From contig NC_134167.1 in the NCBI RefSeq assembly GCF_033958435.1, forward strand, positions 7,522,001-7,586,000: a DNA stretch of 64,000 nucleotides, given 5' to 3'. The notes under the pieces were generated by a model. It ran no database searches and had not been told where the DNA came from. It worked only from the letters and a program-made list of their open reading frames with translations. This DNA is from Carettochelys insculpta (lineage: Eukaryota; Chordata; Testudines; Carettochelyidae). This document shows positions 55,023 to 64,000 of the stretch, in pieces; the first letter of the stretch is position 1; each line of letters opens with the position of its first letter. The position numbers and the translations under genes were made by a program.

Positions 55023-58000
55023 GAGGTGGGGGAAAGCCGATTGGTGCGGGGGAGCACCTGGATCGGACGGAGACTTCTCTTACACGAGGCTCCATAGACA
55101 GGGATTCCCTAGAAGTTAGTCAGATAGGGAACGTGGGAAATAATATATGGGCAAGATCAGATGTGAAACAATCGTGCATAAAAAAATCCAACTCGTCTGT
55201 GAAAGGCGGACATATAAATAGTGGTAGTTTTCTAACATGCTTTTACACTAATGCTAGGAGTCTGTCTAATAAGATGGGTGAACTGGAGTACCTCATATCA
55301 AAGGAGGAAGTTGACATAATAGGCATCTCAGAAACATGGTGGAATGAGGAAAATCAGTGGGACACTATCATACCGGGATATAAATTATATCGGAAAGACA
55401 GAACAGGTCGTGCGGGTGGCGGAGTGGTACTATATGTGAAGGATAATATAGAATCAAATGAAGTAAAAATCCTAAAGGAATCAAAATGTTCCATAGAATC
55501 ATTATGGATAACAATTCATTCCTCTAATATGAATATGGCATTAGGAATATATTACCGACCACCTAACCAGGACAGTGATAGTGATGCTGAAATGATGAGG
55601 GAGATTAGAGAGGCTATCAAAATAAAAAACACAGTAATAATAGGAGATTTCAATTATCCCCATATTGATTGGGTGCATGTCACCTCAGGACGGGATTCAG
55701 AGATTAAATTTCTTGATGCCTTAAATGACTGCTTCTTGGAGCAGCTAGTACAGGAACCCACAAGGGGAGAGTCGATTCTCGATCTAGTCTTGACTGGAAC
55801 GCAGGATCTGGTCCAAGAGGTAACTGTTACTGGACCGCTTGGAAATAGTGACCACAATATAATAACTTTTAATATTCCTGTGTTGGGAAGAACACCGCAG
55901 CGGTCAAACACTCTGGCATTTAATTTCAAAAAGGGGAATTACACTAAAATGAGGAAGCTAGTTAAACAGAAACTAAAAGGTAGAGTAATTAAACTAAAAT
56001 CCCTGGAAGCTGCATGGAAACTGTTTAAAGACACCATACTAGAGGCCCAACTTAAATGTATACCCCAAATAAAAAAACACAGTAAGAGACCTAACAAAGA
56101 ACCACCATGGCTAAACAGCCATGTTAAAAAGGCAGTGAGAGAGAAAAGGGCAGCTTTTAAAAAGTGGAAGTCAAATCCTAGTGAGGAAAATAGAAAGGAA
56201 CATAAACACTCCCAAATTAACTGTCATAATGTAGTAAGAAAAGCCAAAAAAGAGTTTGAGGAACAGCTAGCCAAAAATTCAAAAAACAATAGTAAAATAT
56301 TTTTTAAATACATTAGAAGCAGGAAGCCTGATAAAAAAGCAGTGGGGCCCTTGGATGATAAAGGTATAAAAGGAGCGATCAAGAAAGACAGTGCCATTGC
56401 GGAGCGATTAAATGATTTCTTTGCTTCAGTCTTCACGGCTGAAGATGTTACAGAGGTTCCTAAATCTGAGCCAGCCTTTTTAGGCAACAAATCTGAGGAA
56501 CTCACTCAGATTGAAGTGACATTAGAGGAGGTTTTGGAATTAATTGATAAGCTGAATAGTAACAAGTCTCCAGGACCAGACGGCATTCACCCAAGGGTTC
56601 TGAAAGAACTCAAATGTGAAATTGCGGAGTTATTAACAGTGGTTTGTAACCTATCCTTTAAATCCACTTTGGTACCAAATGACTGGAAGACGGCCAATAT
56701 AACACCAATATTTAAAAAAGGCTCTAGAGGAGATCCTGGCAATTATAGACCGATAAGTTTAACATCAGTACCAGGCAAATTAGTAGAAACACTAGTAAAG
56801 AGTAAAATTGCAAGGCACATAGAAGAGCACGAATTGTTGGGCAAAAGTCAGCATGGTTTCTGCAGAGGGAAGTCGTGTCTGTCTAATCTATTAGAATTCT
56901 TTGAAGGGGTTAATAAACATGCGGACAAGGGGCACCCAGTGGACATAATATACCTAGATTTCCAGAAAGCCTTTGACACGGTCCCACACCAAAGGCTTTT
57001 ATGTAAATTAGGTGGTCATGGGATAGGAGGAAAGGTCCTTTCATGGATCGGGAATTGGTTAAAAGACAGAAAACAAAGGGTTGGAATAAATGGTAAATTT
57101 TCACAATGGAGGGGGGTAACTAGTGGTGTTCCCCAGGGCTCAGTCCTGGGACCGATCCTGTTCAACTTGTTCATCAATGATCTAGAAAATGAGGTAAGCA
57201 GTGAGGTGGCAAAGTTTGCAGATGACACCAAGTTGTTCAGGACAGTCAAAAGCAAAAGGGATTGTGAAGAACTACAAAAAGATCTCAGCAAACTGAGTGA
57301 TTGGGCAGCAAAATGGCAAATGAAATTTAATGTGGGTAAGTGTAAGGTAATGCATGTTGGAAAAAATAACCCAAATTACACGTACTACATGATGGGGTCA
57401 AATTTAGCTATGACAGATCAGGAAAGGGATCTTGGAGTTATAGTGGATAGTTCTCTGAAGACATCCACGCAGTGTGCAGCGACAGTTAGTAAGGCAAATA
57501 GGATGTTAGGAATTATTAAAAAAGGGATCGATAATAAGACAAAAGATATCATACTTCCCCTATATAAAACTATGGTACGCCCACATCTCGAGTACTGCGT
57601 GCAGATGTGGTCTCCTCACCTCAAAAAAGATATATTGGCATTAGAAAAGGTTCAGAAAAGGGCGACTAAGATGATTAGGGGCTTGGAAAGGGTCCCATAT
57701 GGGGAGAGGCTAGAGAGACTGGGACTTTTCAGTTTGGAAAAAAGGCGATTGAGGGGCGATATGATAGAGGTATATAAAATCATGAATGGTGTGGAGAAAG
57801 TGAACATAGAAAAATTATTTACCTTTTCCCATAATACAAGAACTAGGGGACACCAAATGAAATTGATGGGTAGTAGGTTCAAAACTAATAAAAGGAAATT
57901 TTTCTTCACACAGCGCACAGTCAACCTGTGGAACTCCTTGCCCGAGGAGGCTGTGAAGGCCAGGACTCTATTAGGGTTTAAAAAAGAGCTTGATAAATTT

Positions 58001-58030
58001 TTGCAGGTTAGGTCCATAAATGGCTATTAG
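54995..58030 (+). CDS. CR1 ORF2: endonuclease-reverse transcriptase, uninterrupted
   Basis: The frame is open from 54995 to TAG at 58028-58030; numbering here starts at GTG 55133 (965 residues). AP-type endonuclease, about 35-250: TNARSLSNK (Asn40), GISETWW (Glu67), [10 protein letters not shown] (Asp172, Asn174), SDHN (Asp240, His241). Reverse transcriptase, about 460-740: [31 protein letters not shown] (catalytic Asp609), [14 protein letters not shown] (695-698). The C-terminal region ends [16 protein letters not shown]. Every catalytic residue I can check is present and there is no stop or frameshift, so the protein may be functional. No AUG precedes the endonuclease: the first in-frame ATG is codon 48 (55274), after Asn40. 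It overlaps ORF1 by 28 nt. Confidence 0.93.
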   Translation, partial: KGHRAVFKLRGGGKPIGAGEHLDRTETSLTRGSIDRDSLEVSQIGNVGNNIWARSDVKQSCIKKSNSSVKGGHINSGSFLTCFYTNARSLSNKMGELEYLISKEEVDIIGISETWWNEENQWDTIIPGYKLYRKDRTGRAGGGVVLYVKDNIESNEVKILKESKCSIESLWITIHSSNMNMALGIYYRPPNQDSDSDAEMMREIREAIKIKNTVIIGDFNYPHIDWVHVTSGRDSEIKFLDALNDCFLEQLVQEPTRGESILDLVLTGTQDLVQEVTVTGPLGNSDHNIITFNIPVLGRTPQRSNTLAFNFKKGNYTKMRKLVKQKLKGRVIKLKSLEAAWKLFKDTILEAQLKCIPQIKKHSKRPNKEPPWLNSHVKKAVREKRAAFKKWKSNPSEENRKEHKHSQINCHNVVRKAKKEFEEQLAKNSKNNSKIFFKYIRSRKPDKKAVGPLDDKGIKGAIKKDSAIAERLNDFFASVFTAEDVTEVPKSEPAFLGNKSEELTQIEVTLEEVLELIDKLNSNKSPGPDGIHPRVLKELKCEIAELLTVVCNLSFKSTLVPNDWKTANITPIFKKGSRGDPGNYRPISLTSVPGKLVETLVKSKIARHIEEHELLGKSQHGFCRGKSCLSNLLEFFEGVNKHADKGHPVDIIYLDFQKAFDTVPHQRLLCKLGGHGIGGKVLSWIGNWLKDRKQRVGINGKFSQWRGVTSGVPQGSVLGPILFNLFINDLENEVSSEVAKFADDTKLFRTVKSKRDCEELQKDLSKLSDWAAKWQMKFNVGKCKVMHVGKNNPNYTYYMMGSNLAMTDQERDLGVIVDSSLKTSTQCAATVSKANRMLGIIKKGIDNKTKDIILPLYKTMVRPHLEYCVQMWSPHLKKDILALEKVQKRATKMIRGLERVPYGERLERLGLFSLEKRRLRGDMIEVYKIMNGVEKVNIEKLFTFSHNTRTRGHQMKLMGSRFKTNKRKFFFTQRTVNLWNSLPEEAVKARTLLGFKKELDKFLQVRSINGY
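55011..55066 (+). promoter_or_regulatory. Candidate -1 ribosomal frameshift signal between CR1 ORF1 and ORF2
   Basis: ORF1 ends TTT TTA AAC TAA, so the heptamer T TTA AAC (55013-55019) is in the exact X XXY YYZ phase and directly precedes the stop. The -1 frame then reads CTA AGA GGT into ORF2. Downstream, CCGAT (55037-55041) can pair with ATCGG (55062-55066) and GGTGC (55043-55047) with GCACC (55054-55058). A competing stem AGGTG (55024-55028)/CACCT (55055-55059) starts only 4 nt after the heptamer. Function is inferred. Confidence 0.5.
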
Positions 58031-60481
58031 CCAGGGATAAAGTATGGTGCCCTAGCCTTCATAACAAGGGCAGGAGATGGATGGCAGGAGATAAATCACT
58101 TGATCATTGTCTTCTGTTCTCCTTCTCTGGGGCACCTGGCATTGGCCACCGTCGGCAGATGGGATGCTGGGCTTGATGGACCTTTGGTCTGACCCAGTAT
58201 GGCCATTCTTATGTTCTTATGTTCTTATGTACAGAGCCTCGCCCCGGGCAGCTTCTGACCATTGTGATAGACAGCCTGGGCACGACGAGGTGGGAGATCC
58301 AAGGCTGACAGCGGTCTGTTGGTCAAGCCGTCAGCCCTTACAACTGCTCAGGGTCTCCCTGTTCTCTCTGCTCAGTGCACATGGGGGATTTGGGTCCTGC
58401 TGGCTTGTGTGTCTGCCTGCATTTCTTCAGCTCAGCCCCTCTCCCTGCCTGCTCTCCAGTGGTTTACCCCTTAGAGAACAGGGGCCTTGTTTCCTTTCCT
58501 CCCTCAGGGCCTGTTCCCTCTCCTCCAAGCACCCTGCAATGTGTCAGCTAAGGAGGTTCTGCCTCCCCTGGAGAGGCCTCTGAGTGTTTATAGGGCTGGC
58601 CACACAGAAAGGCTGTTTGACCAGGCTGGGTGGAAACCTGGCCCCCTCCTTGGGTCTCTTGAAAGCCCTTGGCTTGAAAGGGTGAAGGAGACTGGAGCAG
58701 CTCGCAAAGGGAGGTTAAAAGCACAGTGGGCCTGTTGGCAAAAGGCTGTGTCTGGAAGTGCTAATTGCTACTAAAGAGCTTTAATGAGCTGCTAGCTGAA
58801 TTGGTGGGTGCGTGCTCCTTTTCCCTCTGCTCCTTTCACCCAGGCTGGCTTCCGCTCCTCAGCCGAACAGCACAGAGGGTCCCCTTTGTGGTCAGCTAAA
58901 CTGTTTACTTTGGGATAAAGCGCAGAGGGAGCCACTTAAAGGCCCCCGCGTGCTGGAATTCCGACTCGGTGGGGACCAGGACGTGAGAGGCAGAATGGTC
59001 TTCGGGTGCGCACCTTGTGAGGGGATGGCGGGTGGGGAGACCAGGCCATGCTGGCACGGGAGCAAAGGCGGTGGGGAGAGGAACTGGGAACAGCTGAGTC
59101 TAGTTTCAGGTCCTTAGTGGCCTCCTTGAGGGCCGTCAGGAGTGCGTGATGTGTAGTCCCAGGGCTGTTGGGAGTTTCTGAACCGCCAGGCTGATCACAG
59201 CCCTTTCTTGGCTGCTGGCTCAAGCTTGGTAATCGCATGGGAGGGCTTTTCCATAGCAGCTGCACCCTTGGGTGGCTGTGACTATCCCTAATGGGGTCCT
59301 TGGAGCTAGGAGACCTTGGTGGGAGGTGAGGGCTCAGGGGACAAACGCAGGGAAGCAGCAGGGAGACCCAGGGAGGCAGTAGGCAGGTGAGGAGGGAACA
59401 GGGAGTCCCATGACTTGCTCTGTAGCTGGCTGCCCCTCTAGCAGATGTTCTCTTGTCACCAGGAGCTGCTTGCTGTGCAGGCGGCACATGCACTTGGGCA
59501 GTCCCAAGCTGTGGGTTGCTCTGCTGTTCAATGAGAGTTGCATAACTCATGGACCCAGCAGGCTCCCTGCAGCCTCCTCCCGCCACACCCAGGCAGCAGC
59601 CTCTGGCTCCAGAGCGTGCGGGGACCTCGCACCTTCTGTGCTGCTCAGGGCTTTAGGTTCCTCTTGCCGTCAGCGCCCCCATTGCCACCTCCTGCGGCTC
59701 TCAGACCTCTGGAGAGCGTGAGGGCCTGGGAGCGGCTGTCTTCAGCAGTGCCCCAGCTCCTCTCCACACTCCCACTGGCCTTGTGCGCCTCAGCCTGGCT
59801 AGCCAGACCCTGCTTGCCACACACGCACCTGCCAAGGCGTCCCCCTTCCCACAGACACGCATTATGCTGCCTGTGGGCCAGTGTCTCCGCCCCATGAGTC
59901 TCTCCCTCCCACTCCCTCCTGCACTGCCTTCCATGCTGCTTCCTGGGTGGAATATAGCCACCTGGTGCCCGTACGGCAGCCTCCTGCTCTCCCCCATTCC
60001 CTCTCCCCAGGGCAGCTGCGTCCGTGCCCCTCTGCCTCACCAGGAGAGTCTGAATCCCGCATTGTGCCGCTCCCCTGGCTCCTCAGGCTGAGGCTCAGCC
60101 CACTGCCTCGGTCTCTCATCACACAGTGCTACCATCCCTCTCAGACTCCTGCTCGCCCTCTGCCCATCTTTCCCTGCCGTCTCCCTACACGCTGGCACTG
60201 GCGCAGGGGTGAGGAGCTGGGGCACGGCTGTAGACAGCCGCCGCTGGGCCATCACACTTGGCATTGGCCCTGCGAGCTACAGGCAGTCAGACACTGGCGT
60301 GGTCCCTCAACCATCACAAAGCTTTGACTTCTCTGCGTGTATCTTGTGTTGTCTCTAGTTCCATTGGCGGGTGGGGCTATGGAAGCTGCCCCTTTCGGAC
60401 CACACATGTAGCCCCAGCCGCCGCTGCTTGTTTAACTCAGGTTGAATAACTACCCTGTCCCCCTTTCTCTTCTCCCCACAG

Positions 60482-60553
60482 GCTTTTGAGTAACAACAAG
60501 ATCACGGTGCTGAAGAATGGCTCTTTCTTTGGACTGCGTGTTCTCGAAAAGCT
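60482..60553 (+). CDS. ADGRA2: ADGRA2 exon 2: first leucine-rich repeat
   Basis: 72 nt, acceptor CTCCCCACAG, donor GTAAGT. Joined to exon 1 it reads [20 protein letters not shown], then VLEKL, against human [20 protein letters not shown], then LLEKL. Length 72 nt with phase 2 at both ends is the typical one-repeat-per-exon structure, so phase is preserved. Remaining LRR exons, Ig, hormone-binding, GAIN, 7TM and PDZ-motif exons are beyond the window. Confidence 0.97.
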
Positions 60554-60684
60554 GTAAGTGCTGGCTGGCCCATTGTGAGGGCAGCGCCGCTCTGGGCTCC
60601 TAATGAGGGACTGGGAAAAGAGGGACCAAAGCAGAGCAAAAATTAAATGGGAGTGGAGTGGGGAGGGAGAGGGCTTTTCAGTGG

Positions 60685-60710
60685 TGGGAGGGGAGGGGAG
60701 GGGAGGATCA
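60685..60710. repeat. (GGGGA)n simple repeat
   Basis: About five GGGGA units 130 bp after ADGRA2 exon 2. Confidence 0.8.
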
Positions 60711-61254
60711 GCTTGGTGTCAGATGGGTTTTGTTAATGAAATTAAATACATGGCTCAGGGCAATTTGCTTTTTACTGTCGCTATAGATTTAGGCAAAATT
60801 GTACTTAAGTTTCCGCAGCACTAACTGATAGGAGCAGGGGGAAGAGCTGGTGAATGTCAGTTTGGTTGGCATCTTCCTCCGGGTGCGTCCGAGCTTGCCA
60901 TGTTATCCTGGCTTGTTCCGTGTCTCAGATCACTCTGCCTGGGAAGGCCATGGGGATCAGTAGCTGCAGGGCAGTCTTTCCTCTCTAGCTTTCTGATTAA
61001 AGCCCAACCCAAAATGATCACTGTGCCTTTGCCAGGTTGGCCTGTGTGCCGTGAGTTAAGAAGGGTCTAAGCCTAGTGCATTCACCCTGCAGACACCACA
61101 ACACAACAGGCTCAAACTACCCCTTGGCTCAAAGGCTCAGCAGAGAGACTCAGGGGACAGGGTGTCCCTCTGTCCTCTACTGAAGGTCTCATCAGGGATA
61201 TTGGGTGAGCTTGTCCATGGTGTGTTAGGCATTTGCATCCACCTTTGAGTTCAT

Positions 61255-61860
61255 AGAACACTGGAACTGGAAGGAACCTCGAGTGGTCATCAAGTCCAGT
61301 GCCCTGCCTTCACAACAGGACCAAACACCATCTAGATCATTCCTAACAGACGTGTAGCTAACCTGTTCTTAAGTATCTCCAGTGATGGAGATTCCACAAC
61401 CTCTCTAGACAGTTTATTCCAGTGTTTGACCACCCTGACAAACCAGAGGCCACAGAGAACAGTTTTTTCTCACTCTTCCTTGTATAACACCCTTTTAGGT
61501 ACTTGAAAACTGCTATCATGTCCTCTCTGTCTTAAACCCAGATCTTTCAATCTTCCATCATAGGTCATGTTCACTGGACCTTTAATCATTTTAGTTGCTC
61601 TTCTCTGGAACCTCTCTAATTTCTCCACATCTTTCCTGAAATGTGGTGTCCAGAACTGGACACAGTACTCCAACTGAGGCCTAATCAAAGCAGAGTAGAG
61701 CAGAAGAATGAAGTCTTGGGTCTTGCTCCCAACACCCCTGTAAACGCAACCTAGAATGCGGTTTGCTGCCTTGTTTTTGCAGCAGAGTCACACTGTTGAC
61801 TCATTTAGCGTGACAAATCTCCTCCTCTAGCTTCATGAGTCTTGGAGATTATTTGCCTCA
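61255..61860 (-). mobile_element. CR1 LINE fragment, older subfamily
   Basis: Starts CATAGAACACTGGAACTGGA (reverse of the CR1 3' end) and continues through GGAGATTCCACAACCTCTC, TTTATTCCAGTGTTTGACC and CAGAACTGGACACAGTACTC. The reverse frame reads IRPQLEYCVQFWTPHFRKDV and LERFQRRATKMIKG, the CR1 ORF2 C-terminus. Stops and shifts present. Confidence 0.92.
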
Positions 61861-63139
61861 GAGGCCCACAGCATCCCTCAGGTTAGACACCAGCTTGCTC
61901 CTTTGGTGAGCTACTCTCATCATTGGCCGGCATAAGGAAAGGAGAGGAAGCTTCCCCCTGCAGCGTGTGCAGCCTTGCTGTGGGAGGTGGGAAATGAACA
62001 ATTCGGATGGAGAATGCAGCTGCCTGGGCACAGCCTGGAAGGTGTCAGAGGAGAGAAACCATTTCGTCTCAGAGAGCGAAAAGAGAGGTTCTCTCCCGGA
62101 CTCCAGGAAATGCGTGGAATTTCAGAAGCTCCTTGGAAAGCCACGTTTGGGCTGGCAGCATCAGAGGGGGCATTGACTTGCGGGTCCATATGAAAAGCAA
62201 CATTGTCCCTCAAACAAAGTCGACGTTCTTATATCTCTGTGAAAGGCATCTCTCTGACGGGAGCCTGCACTAAGGGGAGATTTATGGCCCCCATATGGAT
62301 TTCATCTGTAGGTATGTAGGAGCGGGGTGCATACACTGAGGGGTTTTTGTTCCCAGACACGGTCTTTCTGAAGGGCTGCTGCATTCCAGCCGCGAACCAG
62401 GGGCTCTGGCTTGATGTATTGAGCGAGACTGAAAGTGCAGCTTGTGCTTGGTGGTCCAGAAGGAAGCAGAGGTTCCCAAGCAGGCTCTGATGAGATGGTA
62501 GCTGGGGGAGCTAGACCAAAGTGGTGCCGTAAATAGCTCTGGACTGCATGAGAATCCATGCCGTGCTCCCCACCGCCCGACCTGGGTGCTTGCTCCAGGA
62601 ATGTTAATGCTGTTGTGTCTCCCTCCCTGCTAAGAAGCTGGGCTGCAGCGCCTCAAGGAGTGGAAACAGCAAAACTTGAGTTTAGCTGTCACTCCTCCCA
62701 AGGAGAAAAGGCCTTAGTGATGTCAGGGCCCTGTTCCTACATAGACAGTACTGTGGGACAGGCTCCCCTTACAGTGCCATGCTGGCAGCATGTTCGCGGT
62801 CCTACACCACCATTTAAAAACCAGGGCTTTTGCTACGTCTCTCTTACAGCTGTGAGCTCATTGGTTGTCACTCCCTACCCCAGAGGTGGCTGCATTTCTC
62901 TCAAGCATAATATGTGCCTTGAGGCCCTTTGGGAGTGAAATGCAAAATAGAGGGTGTCGAATGTAGTATCTGGCCAGTCCAGAGTTCCTGATTTGTGTGT
63001 AGGGCAGACAGGGAGAGGATTCCATGCCTTTGAGAATCAGCAGCAGGAGCAGTTAGGATGCTGAAGTTGGAGATGATATTCACTTGCTGCTTTTGTCCAA
63101 GGAGTTGTATGATCTGCAGACACTAACTAGCTCCCATGT

Positions 63140-63270
63140 TCTCATTGTGAGTTGACAGATGGGGAAATTGTGGCAAGGTAGGCTAGGCAACTTGCCCCTG
63201 CTCTTGACCACCAGAACCATGTACCTTCCCAGCATCAGTAGCAGAGCATCCAGGAACTGGGACTGTCTGT
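63140..63270 (-). repeat. Weak MIR-like SINE
   Basis: GACAGATGGGGAAATTGTGG followed by GGCAACTTGCCCCTG resembles the reversed MIR core. Confidence 0.4.
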
Positions 63271-63282
63271 AAGACCTAGGAG

Positions 63283-63445
63283 GAGTGAGCCCTCTAATAT
63301 TTTGTCATGTGCACCAAGGCAAGGGGGGATATGCACCGCCAGTGGCAACCTATGCTGTGCTGTATGTGGGTGGTCAGTGTGCTCTGCCAATCAGGTGAAC
63401 CTCTCCTGGCTTGCTGCCCAGGTGCTCTGCATGCAGGGAACGGTG
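63283..63445 (+). mobile_element. hAT-type MITE copy 9
   Basis: Starts GAGTGAGCCCTCTAATATT and ends ATGCAGGGAACGGTG. Flanks CCTAGGAG (63275-63282) and CCTAGGGG (63446-63453) match at 7 of 8. Shorter than other copies because of a deletion in the GAATAAATTTT segment. Confidence 0.8.
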
Positions 63446-64000
63446 CCTAGGGGTTCTCTTGCTTCTGTGCCGAGTCGTGCGGAGTGAGGAGGGGTAACCA
63501 AATTGTGCCTGCACTGTGACAGTGGCACGGCGAGGTAGGATCTGGGCTCTTGCAAATATCTTTTGCTGGTTAATTGGCCTAAACACAAAGCCCTGACCAG
63601 GTGCCAGTTCCTGCAAACCTTCTGCTAACCCTCACGTGGTACCCCTGCTGTTCCTCCCTCCTGGATTCTCTGCACACCTCCCCCTGCATCAGCCCCTTCT
63701 AACTTCTAAAAGAAGAGCTCCTGTAAGGCCTGGGATGGGTCTGCTTTTCCCCACAAGAGGAGCCAAGCCTTGCAGGTAGTAGCAGGGAGTGGAGAGAAGA
63801 GAGGGTGTGTGAAGGAGGAAAGGAGAGAGGAGGACTCAGTGTCCAGTAAAGGCCACAGAAGAGAGCTCCTCTGTACTGTGTCAGGCCTGAGTGATGCGCA
63901 CGGAGCCCCTGTGCAGCTGGCAGGGAGCGCACACAAATACTCCATTCACTCTGGGCTTCCCAGTCCTTCTGGAGCACTAATGACTTGCCGGCTGGCAGGG

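Larger units (their letters stand above)
54537..58229 (+). mobile_element. Near-intact CR1 LINE retrotransposon
   Basis: 3.69-kb CR1 with a 5'-truncated ORF1, an unbroken ORF2, a 3' UTR of about 180 bp and three perfect terminal TTCTTATG octamers (58206-58229). CR1 elements move by target-primed reverse transcription, and 5' truncation is typical. The 5' junction carries a near-exact 20-bp-period duplication (54517-54536 and 54537-54556, CCTTTCATTAGAAATATA). The sister copy at 11095-12002 is nearly identical. Sense orientation inside ADGRA2 intron 1. Confidence 0.95.
25878..60481 (+). other. ADGRA2: ADGRA2 intron 1 (34.6 kb)
   Basis: GTGAGT donor to CCCCACAG acceptor. All long frames inside are repeat-derived or composition artefacts. 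Separately listed: MIRs, hAT-type elements, CR1s including the near-intact copy, Penelope-like and LTR-like fragments. Stretches where I see nothing specific include about 26,050-26,990, 27,650-28,630, 28,980-32,770, 33,010-35,150, 36,810-37,820, 38,520-39,430, 40,600-42,120, 43,090-43,760, 44,270-45,980, 50,900-51,960 and 58,230-60,480. Confidence 0.85.
60554..64000 (+). other. ADGRA2: ADGRA2 intron 2 (start)
   Basis: From donor GTAAGT to the window edge. Contains a (GGGGA)n run (about 60685-60710), an old CR1 (61255-61860), a weak MIR-like stretch (63140-63270) and MITE copy 9 (63283-63445). No further exon recognised; 61,860-63,130 and 63,450-64,000 show nothing specific. Confidence 0.75.

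Noticed and set aside
55274..58030. ATG at 55274 as the real ORF2 start
   Set aside because: It would remove the first endonuclease strand and its conserved Asn, which are clearly encoded upstream in the open frame.
1..64000. CRISPR arrays, tRNA/rRNA genes, phage or plasmid features
   Set aside because: None seen; the repeats are dispersed transposons, and exon-intron structure shows a vertebrate nuclear genome.

Overview
The window is nuclear DNA from a vertebrate, most likely a turtle. Two protein-coding genes, both on the + strand, are broken into short exons with canonical splice sites. The repeat landscape is CR1 LINEs with TTCTTATG tails, short hAT-type elements, Penelope-like fragments and MIR SINEs, which I associate with turtles. 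No bacterial-style operon, CRISPR array or tRNA/rRNA gene was seen.

Layout. Positions 1 to about 14,700 hold PLPBP (PROSC, YggS family) from inside intron 1 to its 3' UTR. Seven coding exons (2470-2577, 3818-3853, 4903-4978, 7962-8096, 8643-8785, 12101-12199, 13040-13177) join in frame to 244 codons plus stop. Exon 1 lies upstream of the window. Positions about 14,700-25,000 are intergenic and repeat-rich. A CpG island at about 25,040-26,050 holds the promoter, 5' leader and exon 1 (25657-25877) of ADGRA2 (GPR124/TEM5). Its 34.6-kb first intron runs to exon 2 (60482-60553), one leucine-rich repeat, and the gene continues past the right edge. The order PLPBP then ADGRA2 on one strand matches human 8p11.23 as I know it. 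PLPBP is a cytosolic/mitochondrial pyridoxal-phosphate homeostasis protein and ADGRA2 an endothelial adhesion GPCR; they are neighbours, not functional partners.

Most of the rest is mobile DNA. The standout is a young CR1 LINE at about 54,537-58,229 in ADGRA2 intron 1. It has an uninterrupted endonuclease/reverse-transcriptase frame and the 3' part of ORF1. ORF1 ends in TTT TTA AAC TAA, a canonical -1 slippery heptamer just before the stop. The ORF2 frame overlaps that end and has no AUG before its endonuclease domain, so an ORF1-ORF2 frameshift fusion is a serious hypothesis. A sister copy sits in PLPBP intron 6. Nine copies of one roughly 180-bp hAT-type MITE are scattered through the window, two with perfect 8-bp target duplications. 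Penelope-like fragments near 52-54 kb include a degenerate hammerhead-like core. An old CR1 at 46.9-49.0 kb carries two later insertions, and two copies of an LTR-like repeat lie in opposite orientation at 46.0 and 49.8 kb.

Limits: repeat families are named by eye from remembered consensus features. Boundaries marked about are approximate. No undescribed cellular system is evident beyond the CR1 frameshift hypothesis.
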